A DNA stretch of 64,000 nt from the NCBI GenBank assembly GCA_030248215.1, contig JASANG010003929.1, positions 1 through 64,000 of the forward strand. Direction: 5' to 3'. A program made the translations under genes and the position numbers. Positions 45,536 through 58,878 of this stretch are shown here, one piece after another; within the stretch, counting starts at the first letter, position 1, and every line of letters starts with the position of its first letter. The notes under the pieces are model-generated. The model was given only the letters and a program-made list of their open reading frames with translations. It was not told the DNA's origin and did not search any database. This DNA comes from Enoplolaimus lenunculus (lineage: Eukaryota > Nematoda > Enoplea > Enoplida > Thoracostomopsidae).

Positions 45536-47779
45536 AGACATCTACTGAAATGTGTGCTTTAATTAAAGAAAACCACAAACTCAATCTTTATTTTTTCAAC
45601 TTTTGAGAACCCTCCTAATCAATTCGTTCTAATGTTCCAGGCTCTATTCAGTAATGCAATCTTTGGTCGTGTGTACATCTCTTAATAGTAACCACCAATT
45701 CTTTGTGCTGCATTAAGCCAGCGACCCGCTGTATAACCAAGGCGCATCTGTAAAGGGAGTATATATCTTTCCATTATTGCGGTTGCATAATTTCGAATAC
45801 AAAACTATTAAACATAGGAACGAAAATTAGATAAGCAAAAATGGAAAGTTCCGTACGTTGCAGGTGGTTAAAATTGCATTTGGTTTCTCGCTCGCTTCGT
45901 TCGTGGTATTTTTGCAGTATTCATACAAAATTCTTCAAAGCGGATTAGCGTCCAACACTGTCTCCATTTATTACGCGGGTTCATTTGCGAGTTACGCAAA
46001 CCGACAAAAATTTAACGGAGGGTCAGCCAGACCTAAAACCTTCCCCATCAGTGATCATAACAAAATTTTGCGCTAGAAGTATTAATACTAAAATTGTATA
46101 AATTAGCTTTATGCTCGCTAGCTGTTTTTATCATTCGCGTCTGCACATCGCCGCGCAACTTCGCAACTCATCCGGTTACGTAACAAACAACATTATTCAA
46201 CAGCACAATTGCCGTTAATGGCGTCGCTGTTCAATATTTTGCAACTGCATGACGGCGGCAAAATACATTCTTTCATATAATGATGATGTGCTTGAAAATA
46301 CCAAAAATTAAGTTGTCTCGTGCTCTATCTGTGTGTGGTAAATAAATGAAACTTTTGTTTTAAATTTATATATATAAATATGTATATAAATATGTATATA
46401 TAATATATATGTATGTATATGCAAAAATGCAAGAAAAAACGTAGAAAACTGCGCAACTTTTAGTACAAAATTGAACGAAGCCAGAGATATGCGCGAGCAT
46501 CATTGTAGTAAAAGTAAACTCTTGTAAAATATTGCAGTAAAACATTGGAATTTGTAACACGGATTTGCCACCTGGCTGTTGTTGTGTAAATTTGCAGCCT
46601 AAAGTGTATATACATTGAGTTCTCGTTCTGTCTTTTCGTTTTTTTCTTGTTTCATATGATGGTATCTTGAAACACTGTGCACTGCAGCGTAAACAGTTTT
46701 GTGTAAAAATTAAGACATGACACAATCGTTGTTTGCATAAATCGCACAATAATGAAGTCATGTTTAGCAACACTGCAATTTGCTGGCGTGCAAAGAAAAC
46801 GAAGTTGATTGCGACTGCAGTTTCAAAGGGATTGCTTTGGTTTGGCCAACAGCTCGTTCGGTTAACAGTAATTAGTTAACTTTCTGTGGTTTTGTCTCTG
46901 GAGGGTACACACAAAAGTTTTGGGGCAGAGCAAAAAGTTTTGTTAAGTTGTATAATGAAGGACTCCAGGAGGATTTTAAAAACGTAGGCAGGGGTGTTTT
47001 TGTTTGTTGTTTGAGAAATGTCGGCAGCGCGCCTACTCTTCATCAAAGAAATATTGACTGCTGACCGCATGAGATGTTGATGAAGTGAAAGTATACATGG
47101 TTTAAACATTTCGAGACATAAACAAACAGGAACTTTATGGTAAATAAAGTGGTTTGAGACCACTGAATATTTGATTACATAATTCCGTTTTTTAATTGTC
47201 AAGGTGTAACCGCATAGTCGTTTCCGCAAAAAACCGGCTTCCGTTTGATTTTAGGTTTGGTTATAAAAATGTTATAAATTCTGTTATTTTAAAGCCCATA
47301 GTTGTTAATTACATCTATAAATTATTCAAATTTTCAATATAAATCGAGAGTAATTGTAAGCTGTGAAATATAAACAACAAAATTCATCCAAAATTTTAAA
47401 AGTTTTGGTGCATTTGCTTTTAAAAGTCTAAAAACTTAGTGAATATTTGTATGCCACAATAGTATTGGAAGAAAAACTTAACATGGTTCAAACGTTTATA
47501 CTTTAATATCTGTTTTCAGTTTCCGCAATTTTGATCACATCCGTTCTACCGTTCTGGTATATTTAGTATCAATTTACACTCTACCAATTATTTAAGTTCA
47601 TCTGCAGAATAGTGTAACATTGTACAAAAAGTAACAGAATAAACCCATAATTATATATATATAATTTGGTTTTAGTTCAAAATTTTACCTATAATATATT
47701 AAAATTTAAATTCTTAATAAATTGAACTGGTTCGTGAAATCTAAGTAAGCGATCTGCAGCTCTGGCATTTATCGCATGC
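45536..47779. other. 2.2 kb without a supported gene
   Basis: AT-rich, with TA-rich runs at 46365-46420 and a GAGCGAAGCGAGCGA-type repeat near 45885. Two minus-strand open stretches of 135 and 117 codons (46366-46773, 46876-47229) have no recognisable motif and an unconvincing composition. Confidence 0.4.
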
Positions 47780-47787
47780 TTGGAGGC

Positions 47788-48157
47788 CAGGGTACAACCG
47801 GAGGTCTGCCCCTGGCTCCGGCTATGCCAGAAACTCGGTCTCCAGCTTTTCCGGCTCCGGCAGAAAATCGGCCTCCGGCTCTGGCTTCAGAAGAAAGTCG
47901 GCCTCCTCCTCCGACTTTGGAAGAATTTTTGCCGGAGGTTCCGGCAATTTCGGTAGTAAAATTTTGCACGATTTTGCAAAATTGATCTATGTGTTTAGTC
48001 GATTTTGTTTTACTTTTGTCCCAATTAAAACCAAACAACTTTACAACATATTGCAGATGATATTGGCTAAAATTAACTAATTAACTATCATTTTTCCTGC
48101 CTAAATTTCGACTCACCTTCGGCTCCCGCTGTAGTTTTCACCTCCGGTTGCACCGTG
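47788..48157. mobile_element. hAT-like MITE (CAGGGTACAACCGG), GCTCCGG-rich, 8-bp TSD
   Basis: 370 bp. Left end CAGGGTACAACCGGAGG, right end CCTCCGGTTGCACCGTG. Flanking TTGGAGGC (47780-47787) and TTGGAGAC (48158-48165) agree at 7 of 8. The inside has GGCTCCGGC-type repeats, giving open frames on both strands that I do not call genes. Confidence 0.85.
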
Positions 48158-48165
48158 TTGGAGAC

Positions 48166-49046
48166 ATTATATTTCATCCTAACTAATATGTCTATTCCTC
48201 AACGCAGACAATCTGAGCCGTTGTTTATTTGCAGGCAACGCATCAGGAGGCGATTAAAACCTACGGCAGGTTCTTTTACTACTGCATGCTGCTATTAATG
48301 CGGTGGTACATTTTGCGGCCTCTGTGCTAATTCTTAAAATTTAGCGAACTATTTTGTTGAATTGTGGTAAACTTCTCGCAGACATGCTTGTTTATGCGTT
48401 ATCTATAAACGCCCGTGATTCGTACCGTTAAACACTGCGATAATATAGGGAACAGCACCGTTTAGTTAAATTGCATAGGGCCAGTCTTAGGACCTCCAAA
48501 CACCTCAATTGATTGATGCTCCAGATAAAGGCCCAAATTTGGATGTTTGCCTCAAGATATCAAACAGGTGTTTGGGTTGTCGCCTCGCTCGCTTGCGAGA
48601 TTTTCTTTATGATTGGGACCGTTGTGGTGTACAGTTGATGTATGGTTTTAATGCGTTTCGTTAAACGAACGTATTCTAAACTAAGATTTTGTATTGAAAT
48701 TGATTCAAAAATAGCGCCTGGAAATTTCGCTCGCATAGTTCGCTACGGTTGCTTTTCCATTGGTTCAAGGCCTCTAAGTGAAGTCTAATCCTCCTGGATT
48801 AGTACGACAACTCGCCTATAGAAGTCGCTGTGCGTGAGGTTCGTCTAAACTAAACCAAACTTAATTAAAGAAAATAATCGCAGCATCAATGAGCATAGGT
48901 ATACAGCTGTATTATGCAGCAACGTTTATCACAAATAGTGAAGTCGGCTGGCTAGTTCGAACACCAGCCAAAGGCAAGTTAAATTGTGTTTCGTAACTTT
49001 TTTCTTGAGTTGAGATAAGGCAAGCAAGCAGTTACTCCCCTTACAG
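48166..49046. other. no gene seen
   Basis: Mixed sequence with a GCTCGCTTGCGAG copy near 48590. No motif recognised. Confidence 0.35.
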
Positions 49047-49309
49047 AACCGTCGTTGCCATATGAAATGTGGTCCGGTTCTGTGCAGACAACCACCATTC
49101 GTTTGGACGGTCATCTTCCAACAGACCGTGTGTCTTGGGATTTTTCGCGGTTGAATTCCCAGTGGTCTGGCCATGGCTGGACCGCCGACGATGTCTTTTC
49201 TTTAGATTTAAAAAGCGGCGATAGTGACCCTTGCATGATGTCATTCATTGGTCAAATGAATGAAATATTGCTTTCGCAACTGCACCGTTTCAACTATTAC
49301 CTTGTTTAA
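49047..49309 (+). CDS. exon candidate of an unknown gene
   Basis: A good pyrimidine-rich acceptor (ACTCCCCTTACAG, ends 49046) is followed by two bases and 86 open codons to TAA 49307-49309. GC content is visibly higher than the flanks and the residue mix is protein-like (contains PSLPYEMWSGSVQTTTIRLDG and HGWTADDVFSLDLKSGDSDP). The minus strand is open over part of it, which weakens the call. No family recognised; it could end earlier at an internal donor. Confidence 0.33.
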
Positions 49310-51903
49310 TGTTGTGGTTTCATATCTGGATGCCAGGAACTGAACGATCCGGCAGATTTAAATCGAGGGGCTTACAGACGCGAGGGACCAATGTCGTAAT
49401 GACGGAAGTAACCGCCTAAGCGAAACAACCGAAAAGCCAAAATTTTCCGCGTTTTTCGTTTTTTTATGTGTTTGGCTCGTAGAACAAACTTTCGAACCGT
49501 AACAATGGCAATGGATCATCTCCTTTCTGCTGTTGCGCCAGTGTTGTTGTCAAAAAATAGTTCGGCGGAAGTTTTAGCTTTGCGGCCCCCATTCGCCAAT
49601 ATGTTAACTGGACTACGGGCCTGCTGCATGACCGCAGCCACAATTTTGGTTTGACAAGAGCCATTTTATTTAGCCTAAATTTGTATATATTGTACCAATC
49701 GCCTATCGTATCAATAGGCAGGTGGAACAGCGTTACCAGATACCTATCTGTAAAGCAATACTCGAATGAATATATAGTATAAACAGGGATATACAGGGGC
49801 GCTAATATGCCTAAGATACCTGGGGTACATCCGTACGCTTAGTCATTGCTTTGTTCTGGGGAAATTCCGGGGGTGGGGGTCTGGAGACTTTGGGGTAGGG
49901 AGGCTCTGGAAAATTTCCGGGGGATTCTGCAATTTCGAGGGGGTCGGGGAAATTGTGGTCTGATCTGGAAATTTCACAAGATTGTTCTTTAGAATTCCGG
50001 CGGGCGTCTACGTCGATCGGTGCAATGGGCCCCTGGCCCGCGACATATACTTAAAGTTTTGTTTTTTAAGTTTAAATTTGTTTGTCTCAGCTATTTTATG
50101 CAGTGATTCAAAATTTGTCAAAGCGATTGGTATGAGCCATGGTTGCGATTGGCCAATCTGGCTGCGTCCTGGCCCGCTTTCCAGTCTGAAATCATTGGTA
50201 GATCCAAAAATGTTTCAAAGGGATGCATCATGTAATAGTGAAAACCAATCGCCAGCGACAGCAAACACTATTTTACTATTGTTGTATTTTAATACAAAAT
50301 CTTGATTTTGATCCCTGTGCGGGGACTTAGATCTGGATGGCTCCCTTTGCATCCACCATTGCCTGAAATATTCAAAAGCTTTAACGGTCGCAGATTCACA
50401 TTTTACAGCCACATGATTCAAGTAAGCCAGCGTTTTTAGTCGTTTTTCAATCAAAAGCATTTAAAACTATTATCTGTGAAATTTCACTGCTCTCGCTTGT
50501 CTGTGCTGTGTTTAAATTTGAATTTTAAAGTGTGGTTTTAATGTGTTTTAGAATCATTAAAAAATAGAGAAAGTTTGAAATGCGGTTTTTCTCTGTGGCG
50601 CCTGCGAAAAATGCCGTCGTAGCTAAGCGAACATTAATTTTTTAATTGTTTTAAAACTTTAACATTAAAAATTGAGGTATGCAGTAGCGGTTTATATATC
50701 TAGCGGTAATTCCGGGGATGGTTTGGATTCGTTTTGTATTTTGAAGCGGTGCAGGTTTTGGCCACGTCTCGCAAATATTTCGATATGTTCAGATTTAAAA
50801 ATTGAGCTGAAAGCGTACAATTTATTAAACTCTGTATGCAATTATCAGCCATTTGGCTGGAAAACACATTGTGAGCTTCAGTTAAACGCTTGCGTTGCAA
50901 AATTTTCAGAACGACAGGGTTGATGAGGAAATGCAATTCGTTTGTCACCCATGTGGATCCGGCTCTGGGTTTATCGAAAGCTGACACACATGAAAAACTA
51001 TCTCCTTACGAATTATAAGATGCTGCGCGATAAAACTGACAAGAGCAATTTATTTTTTATGGCGTATTATCATCGCATAGTCGTGGGTGTAAAAGTTACT
51101 TCCCTATTGTAAAAATAGTGTATGAAACTTTTCATTTTGTGCTATTCAAGTGAACTATAAGACGATCCAATCAACAAAACCAGCTTTTGTACACTGCCCC
51201 CGTATTTTTAGTAGCTACAGTTACTTTACGTGTGAAAGTGGCTATGCCACTCCCATTATATATTTCAAACTAAAAACCAAAACTAAACTAAAACCAAAAC
51301 CGAAATTCACACCTTAACGGAGGCCCTCCTGGCTCCGCCTAGCCTTTCTTAGAGCTTATGTTACGCTCAGGCGTTATTTATAGGCGAGAAACACCTATTA
51401 AAATCTGTAAAATCACGAATTTTTCACACAGTGTGAATGCGCTATAGAAATAAAAACTTTATTTTGTAAGTAAATTTGATCTGTTTTAATGGTGCACACT
51501 CACACATAAATGTAGGTTCCAAAATGTGAGATGAACTGCACAAGAGCGCCAAATGCTGCCACAGCAGGTTTGAAAACATACATATTTTAAAATTACACCA
51601 AACTGGTGTAATTCTAACGAACCATACACCCAGACCATGGCTTATAGAAATCAAAATTTTACAGCTTTATTATGTTTGCTGCTCGCTCGCTTCGCTTGGA
51701 ACATTTCAAGTATTATATATCGCACGGTGTTGTCAGAAATATCTGGATCTGCCACTAATTGATCCCTGCTTATTAGTCCGGATCGGCTCCGTTGTGGCTT
51801 AAATAGTTATGATGCCACTGGCGTGAATTACGTTAAGCGTTTTATATTTCAGAAACTCATATAATGTTCGTATCAGTTCAACACATTTGAAAATTCATTC
51901 GTA
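49310..51903. other. 2.6 kb without a supported gene
   Basis: A G-rich stretch lies at 49860-49950. A possible hAT-like terminus (CAGGGGCGC) lies at 49794, and GGGCCCCTG lies at 50027-50035 without matching duplications. An open stretch at 49466-49654 is read equally well on the other strand. Nothing firm. Confidence 0.35.
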
Positions 51904-52949
51904 CAGTGGCGTATCCAGAAATTTCTAAAACGAGAGAGAGCAGCGTACGAGATATAATTGTGAAAAAGACTAGTGAGCGAAGCGAGCGAAAAACCAGACG
52001 CCATTTTAGTGCTAAACCTTAATACAATATTCTTGATTTTGATCCATGTGTTTGAGGCCTAGGGTGGCGTGCCCCAACCCTTGCGCATATTCGTTTTATT
52101 GATTCCAAATGCGTAGGTTGAGTTAATAATATTGTTTACAACGGTAGATTTTCATTCATTTTCATATTTTGAAGCTATATTCATTACTATATTTGTGACC
52201 CAGATATATATACTATTCAATGAGGACGAACCTTTATAGTAAACTGTATTTGCTTAAAATACATTATCGAAAATTCGTAGAATTTTGGTTTCGTTCAAAA
52301 ATTTTTTACAATCTATTCTCGAATGGGTTGTGTACTACAGTGAGAATCAATTCAAATTGAACCCTTTGTACACACTCCGATTGCTCTAAATCTAAGGCTT
52401 GTTCTTCTGATGTTGAACGCTGTAGCGAAATACTAAGCTCGTAGTCAATTGCACGGGCAGGTCAAGGGCGCGGGGGTCGTTGAGTGCCTGCGACGTCCAC
52501 TTGGTTTTAAGCAAATTTTTTTGACAGCGTCAGTCAAGTGTATGCGTGTTAGTATCATTTCGGTTCCGTGGACTCCAATTTGTGAACCCCGCTTATTGGG
52601 ACGTGCTTTGGGTCGCTCGGGTACCCATTTGAAAACTAAACTGTAGTCCCTTTCGATTGAATAGCTTCGTTTTTCAGCATATTGATTGATGTTGGGTGAC
52701 CTGGTTCAAGCATACACCACACATATGTTCCGATTTAATAAAGCATCGAGAGTAAAGCGAGCGAGGCTCGAGACACTGTTTTATAGTCAAACTCGTCTGA
52801 AAACTAAACTTCTGGTTCTAGTGAATCTTTCTAAAGTTGCCGTTGTCTTCCAACGCCGGGCTCTGCCTCGGCATGGCCCTTTAACAAGAGGCGCTCAGGG
52901 TGAAATAATCAGGGTTCTGCTTGGTTAAATTTTTACGAATCCGCCCCTG
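51904..52949. mobile_element. possible hAT-like element, weak
   Basis: CAGTGGCGTATCCAG at 51904 and ACGAATCCGCCCCTG ending 52949 look like hAT-type inverted ends, but the flanking octamers CATTCGTA and TACAGAAT do not match. The two ends may belong to different elements. The inside includes a GAGCGAAGCGAGCGA repeat (51970-52050). Confidence 0.3.
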
Positions 52950-55749
52950 TACAGAATTCATTTCAGTGGAAAATTGCTAGATTTTTTGCCAATTTTTAGT
53001 TCACGCAAGCAAGGCAAGACGATGTAAATAGCCCATAACGCATTTGCGTTCATGCACACTATCCATGTTTTAACATACGATATTCTTAGGATTTAGGAAA
53101 AAATTTTGGCTTAGGTTTACGAAAAGATTTACCTTTGCCTAAGCGTATGTGGAAAAAAGTTGGCAACTGCCGACGCGTAACCAAGGGAGGGGTCTTGTGA
53201 TTCTAGACGCCACCCGTATTTAATGAACCATACATTATTGCGCGATGTTTTAAACCCTGATAGGTGACAAGTAAGGGGATACGAGGGTTTAGAGCCAACC
53301 AAATCCGTAAGCCACGAACCATTTTACGAGCGTTTCAAACAGATTTAACAACGAAACAACGTCTAAATTCTCGCTCGCTTCGCTTTCGAGGTTTCTGCAT
53401 AGTTTTCAGGGTACAACTGAATGATCTCGCTATCAAATCCCCATTTTACACGCATACCTAATACTAATAGTTTGATTACAACACATCAATTTTAAACTTG
53501 TATCAAACTTTTCGCTCACTGCGTCGATCTCAAATTATTAAACACTCAACATTTACTGTAACTTCTGGCTGCTTAATAACCCTTTCCAATCAAAAACCCG
53601 GGACACGAGCCTGTTTCAAATATATAAACTTTTAGAGATGCAGCAACCAATAGGCACAGGCAAAAAATTAAAATTGATACGGTGTCTTCTGGAGTATATG
53701 TTTTTTTGCGTCTATAGTATGAGGATTGTTTAGTGTGAAATGGTAACGAGGGTGTCAGCCTCTCAAAGGCAAAAACTGCTTCTACTAATCTATTTGCTGG
53801 GACGCTCATACTGAATTATAGTGAAAATATCTGGATAGGGCGTAAAATGAAACAAAATGTTTTTGGTTTATAATTTGGAAGAGGTCTAAACACCCTAGAA
53901 CCTCCTCCGCCTACGCGCGCTTAAGCAGCGGAACCAACAACGGTGCCTCGATATTATTTCAGCATCCGGCGAGCTAAGCGAACGAGAAGTCAAACGCACT
54001 TTTTTGCATTATTTATTCTTATTGCAAATTCAAGATTCAAACTGATTGGTATCCAGTCTTTCTTCTCCGTAGTTAGCATGCTTTTACGTCCACAGCTGTT
54101 GAACCAATGTCAAGCTGAAACACTGAAGTGATTACGTACAGTTGTGCAGCCATAGCTACAATCTGTATGGTTTTGCAGAGGCCTTTGTCATTTGAGGTCA
54201 GAGATGGCGTCTAACCGCAACTCGGTGTCTGTAGACGGCCGTTGAAGACTAGAGTTTAAGCTTAGGCTCCGGTTTAAAGCTTAGGCTTAGGCTTAGTCAT
54301 ATAAACTTGTTTAAAAAATTAAACCTAAAGCCTAAGCTTTAGCCTAACGGACGTTCGGGAAAGCGGACAAAAGACCGGAAGCAACGTTTTGAGTGAAAAC
54401 ATTTTTTCGTGGTTTTGTCCAATGCAATGCGGTGTGTAACTTGTAGCACCCTGGCCGTTGGTCGTATTATAATTTCGCTTGCGACACGCGGCGGCGCAGC
54501 GGCTCATGACACTCAGAAGCGTAGCCGCAGCACTGTTTCCTCTGTTACCTCCGTTAACTTCGCCTATGTATTTTTGTATCTATGACTTTTCTAAGGGAGT
54601 GAGCAGGACATTCTGGTACAGAAATACGAAATATGAATTAAAGTTTAAGTCTTGGTAATATTTTTGACTGAAAGATGGAGTGACTGGTCTATCAACATTC
54701 TGCATGAGTTCTTGCGTTGGTATTAAGCTACTTTTAAATGGAGGAAAAGTGGTTTAGTTTACAATATATAAAGTACAGAATATAAAAAGTAACAGAAAAG
54801 CTACGGCTCTGTTTCACTTTGAGTGTCGTATCATTTTTGTGCAAAAAAGCAATAGAATAAACTTAAGCTTTAGACTAAATGTATTGCGAAGGACAAACTT
54901 AGACTTTGGCATAACCTTATCTACAGGTTTATATCGACACTAAGACTTTAGGTTTATACTTATGCTTAATAGGCTTAGGGATATGTTTATACTGCTGCGC
55001 TGTTAGCCAAAATTACACTGTCAAGTGTATACCAGTGTTTTATTCTGTGAATATATTCGTTGAATTTGGTGTGTTCGAATATCATGAAATCCCGGTGAAT
55101 CAAAAGTCTGTGTATGTTTGCGAAACAGCGAAAAATATGCAGCTGTGACAACACCACCCGTACGGCTTGCGAAAGCGACGAGAATTTTGCCATTTCGAAA
55201 ATTTTCCAACAATTTATTATCGTTTGTATCCATCCGCCTACGCTAAAATTTATAATAATGGAACACGGCGCAAGCCTAATATAGAGCAAGAGAAATCATA
55301 TTATGACGAAGCTTTATGTACACAAATACATATAAAGCAGTCATATCTCTCTTGATCGCAACGTTGGTTTTAGGTTTGAAATTTTATTGTCAACCCAGAT
55401 GGAAGCGGTTTTGGTCAATCGTCAGAGAAAATTCAAGCATTATTTCAGTTTACATTATATTTAATACGCATTTGTGTTGCCCACAATTTTAGTTTTCCTG
55501 AAAAAAAATGTTATTTTTGCTGGGTTTGGGCTACCTTTGATTTTTAAGATCCCAGGCTGAGGTTCTTTGTGTAAAGGGTGTAGCAAATAATTGTCGCGTA
55601 TCGACGTCCGTGTGGTATCGTACGCGAATTATGTATGGCCCAAACGAGAACAAGCTAGAAAAAAATTTGACAACTTCAACTCTTATAGACCTTCTATGCA
55701 AATTACAAATTTTATCAGCGATGATTGAGTGACTTGTGTTCATCCGTTT
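52950..55749. other. 2.8 kb without a supported gene; hexamer-rich patches
   Basis: Degenerate TTAGGC/GCCTAA hexamers occur at 53090-53150, 54255-54345 (forming a hairpin) and 54860-54990. GAGCGAAGCGAGCGA-type repeats lie near 53370 and 53970. No exon candidate with convincing signals. Confidence 0.4.
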
Positions 55750-55930
55750 AGCCCATGTATAGAACAGGACCGAAACAGTACTAGAAAAGCATATTACTAA
55801 GCCTAAGCCTAAGCGTAAAAATGAGCCTATTCCTATGCCTAAGCCTAAGCAAAAAAGTTAGTCTAAAGGCTAAAATGACTCTATTGCAGCCGCGCCAGAA
55901 AACGATCCGGCTCTGTTCTACGCATGACAC
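55750..55930. mobile_element. hAT-like MITE with GCCTAA hexamers, diverged copy
   Basis: The left end GCCCATGTATAGAACAGG and right end GATCCGGCTCTGTTCTACGC match the family at 58879-59087. The inside has TAAGCC hexamers and TTAGTCTAAAG. Target duplication not clear. Confidence 0.75.
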
Positions 55931-58210
55931 TTACTTTTTACTGTGAGTAAACGTATACAAGCTAAAGGCGACTTATTTACGTTCGCTTTTGTATTTAAAA
56001 AATCGCCAACAAAGGTAAACTGGCCACAATGCATACTACTGAGACATTAGTATACCGTATTGAAAACAATCATGTTTCAAATATAATTTTTATAACAAAC
56101 CAGTGACACTAAAATATTGTTTAATATGTCTAAATTTGGGTCTGTGTTGAACCATATCTTCAAATTTGGGCGTCTTGTGCACTTACTTTTACAAGCTTAT
56201 GCCTAACCATGAGCGTGAGCCCAAAATAGTCATAATGGTACGCTTGAACCTCCGCCTTAACTTTAAGCCACGCCTAAAAGTAGTGTAGTCTTAAAATTTC
56301 CAAAACCACATGGGAAGTGCACAGTAGGCTCGTTGTTTTAAGGTACATCTTCGATTTCGAGTTGAATTGAGCTAACGTTTTTGTATATACCTTCGTGTTG
56401 CGTTTGCAAGGCGGTTGTGATAGAGTGTTGGGCATATGTATACTATAGGGGCCAGCGTATGGCGCCTAAGCTTAAGCCTAATCGCAAGCTTAAGCCTAAA
56501 ACCTAAGCTTGCCAGTCTGTAAGTCCCCCAGTCCCACTGTCCCCTAGTGGGCATGCCCCTATAATTAATCCGAGTCAAATGTTACGTACGGCTGAATTTT
56601 TGTGCTAGCAAAAATTCAAATTGGTCTATATTGCCCATCAAATGCAATTCAGTAAAATGTCACTTAATTTGAGTTCAGATAATTTTTTAGAGATATTAAT
56701 CAAGTAATGACAATGAATACTTGATATTTCGTTTTTGGCTAAAACAGAAACCTTTTTAAGCTGCTAACCGATGGTTTATACGCGTGCCAAAGCGTTGAAC
56801 CTAGAGCTATCCACCTAAAATTGACTTTCCATCAAAGTGTTTGATCTGCAAAGACTAACAGTATATACTGCTCAACTGCTTCTACCATCTGTTCTCTAAT
56901 TCTAAACATATTTTCCCTTAGCATGAATTCATTCTATTTAGTCACAAACTATATATTTAAATATACGAAAATATTTGTGCTTCAGAATTGACCAAATAAT
57001 TACTAAAATTAATATTGTTTTCAGAATTTAAATAAGTATACAAATATTAAAAGTAATATTGCTGCATACTTTATAACTTTTGACTGCATTTAGTCAACAA
57101 ACGTACAACAGTACTCAGTTAAGTTTAAAATTACAAAGCATATAATGGCTAGATTGGGATCAATTCTGGGTACCCGCTGCGCGTCAACAAGTTTCCTGTA
57201 AACTTGGTAAACCATAAAACAAACAATCAAAGCTGCAATGTTCAAATGTTTATTCGAACGCAACTCCGTGGACATCATTTCGAAATTGAATGCTATTTTT
57301 TGCAAAAAAAAGTGTATTTTAAAGCGACTGAATACGGTTTTCACAGTGATTTATCAGATATATCACAGTGAGCGTGTCGCTTTGATTGTAAAATTGCACT
57401 TTTTACCATCAAACCGCCACGCAACAAATTCTGAGATCATTGTGAAAGCTAGTTTCATACCGCGAATACGAACTGAGCGCAATTTGATTGACAAGACAGG
57501 TATTCCACCTGTGCCGAGAGGGATGGCCAAAGTCAATGTGAGAGGCAAGTCAAAATCAAGAAATATTGATATTTTTCTACTTGAATACTTAATACATCGG
57601 TACAACGTATATCTACAGCGTTTATTTGCTTGAAATATTGTTCACGGGATGGTTTGATTTTATCGGAAGCCGATGATGAAAAGGACGTTTGATATATACA
57701 TTCTTTTTAGGGCAAACTGCCGTTCATACCCGTAGCTCGCTCAAGCTGCTAGCGTTGTCCAATACAATTTTAGTAGGGGTATGCTTGTTAAAATAACAAG
57801 CTGACAAGTGGGGCTAAAACATTTCTAGGATTTGGGCGAAATTTTTCCAGGGTTTTGAGCCTCTATTGGCCCCCGCACTCTGGCTACAGACTGACTTAAA
57901 ATGGTTTTTTAATATTAAGGCCAAATCACGTCATACCTAACCGAATATATTATTGATGTTCCGTCAAATACTGAACCAGTATGAATTCATTCATAATCTG
58001 GCAAAGAAGTGATGTTGCACTAAAGTAATTAATTATATATATACATATATACTTCTTGAAACAAGTTTGGCGTAGGACAATTATTAAATTGACGTGAATA
58101 TCACAATTGCCTGACATATCAACTGCAATATTAATTAACAAAGCGACTGCTGAAGACGGCCTGTCATTGGCATTAGATACGACAGTCGGCTTTCAAATTT
58201 TGAGGTGCAA
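55931..58210. other. 2.3 kb without a supported gene
   Basis: Hexamer-rich patches lie at 56200-56290 and 56460-56515, the latter between CTATAGGGG and CCCCTATAAT, perhaps a TIR element. A plus-strand frame of 131 codons at 57238-57633 is the longest open stretch in this part; its later half reads somewhat protein-like, but the minus strand is open too and no motif is recognised. A CCCGTAGC-type MITE relic may lie at 57735-57895. Confidence 0.35.
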
Positions 58211-58369
58211 ATGAAACCACCGCGAATTCAGAGTATGGTGGAGAAGTTATTTGAAGCATCTGAAATGAAAGCCGCAATTTATCAATTTTTGGACCCGCTC
58301 GATCATTTGCATTTGAAATTCAGTTCAACTCGCGATGTTTGGGATGCGAAAGAAGAAAATTTAAATTAA
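58211..58369 (+). pseudogene. Ty1/copia gag-like (UBN2-type) fragment
   Basis: ATG 58211 opens a 52-codon frame. Its end, FLDPLDHLHLKFSSTRDVWD, follows the pattern of copia-type gag domains (a hydrophobic helix, HL/HV, T-A/R-x-x-W-D-A). No protease, integrase or reverse transcriptase follows, and the sequence soon becomes AT-rich non-coding. I take it as a relic; the resemblance is by eye and could be chance. Confidence 0.3.
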
Positions 58370-58420
58370 AATTATATATTAATGTTAGACATGAGTTAGT
58401 AACTGCGTTTCATGATACTA

Positions 58421-58834
58421 TGATGCGACAGCCTGATTATAATACTAATGACCAGTTTTAAACGACTATTAAAAAGCTACGTTTTACGAATTTCGAATAA
58501 TCATTGTATATTTGAAATAAAATTTAAGCATTTAATGCCATATAGTGGTCGATCTTATTTTTTATACTTATAAAAGGGGCTTTATATAAATAGGAAACGG
58601 TGCTAATCTAATGCTATAAAATATGTTTATGATGCGACAGCCTGATTATAATACTAATGACCAGTTTTAAACGACTATTAAAAAGCTACGTTTTACGAAT
58701 TTCGAATAATCATTGTATATTTGAAATAAAATTTAAGCATTATGCCATATAGTGGTCGATCTTATTTTTTATACTTATAAAAGGGGCTTTATATAAATAG
58801 GAAACGGTGCTAATCTAATGCTATAAAATATGTT
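58421..58834. repeat. 209-bp tandem duplication, two nearly identical copies
   Basis: TGATGCGACAGCCTGATTAT starts at 58421 and again at 58630. The copies are almost identical over ~206 bp; the visible difference is a 3-bp deletion in the second (GCATTTAATGCC versus GCATTATGCC). A recent duplication, or an assembly duplication. Confidence 0.95.
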
Positions 58835-58878
58835 CTTTATTCGCCGCTGCATAAGTTGAAAGACGAAGCGCTTCTAAG

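Noticed and set aside
46366-47229. Two minus-strand frames of 135 and 117 codons
   Set aside because: Composition biased by TA-rich DNA, no motifs, no splice signals; within chance length for this much sequence.
51904-52949. Confident hAT element
   Set aside because: The terminal motifs look right but the flanking octamers differ, so it is listed only at low confidence.
57238-57633. 131-codon plus-strand frame as a gene
   Set aside because: The opposite strand is also open and no domain is visible; kept only as a note in the stretch description.
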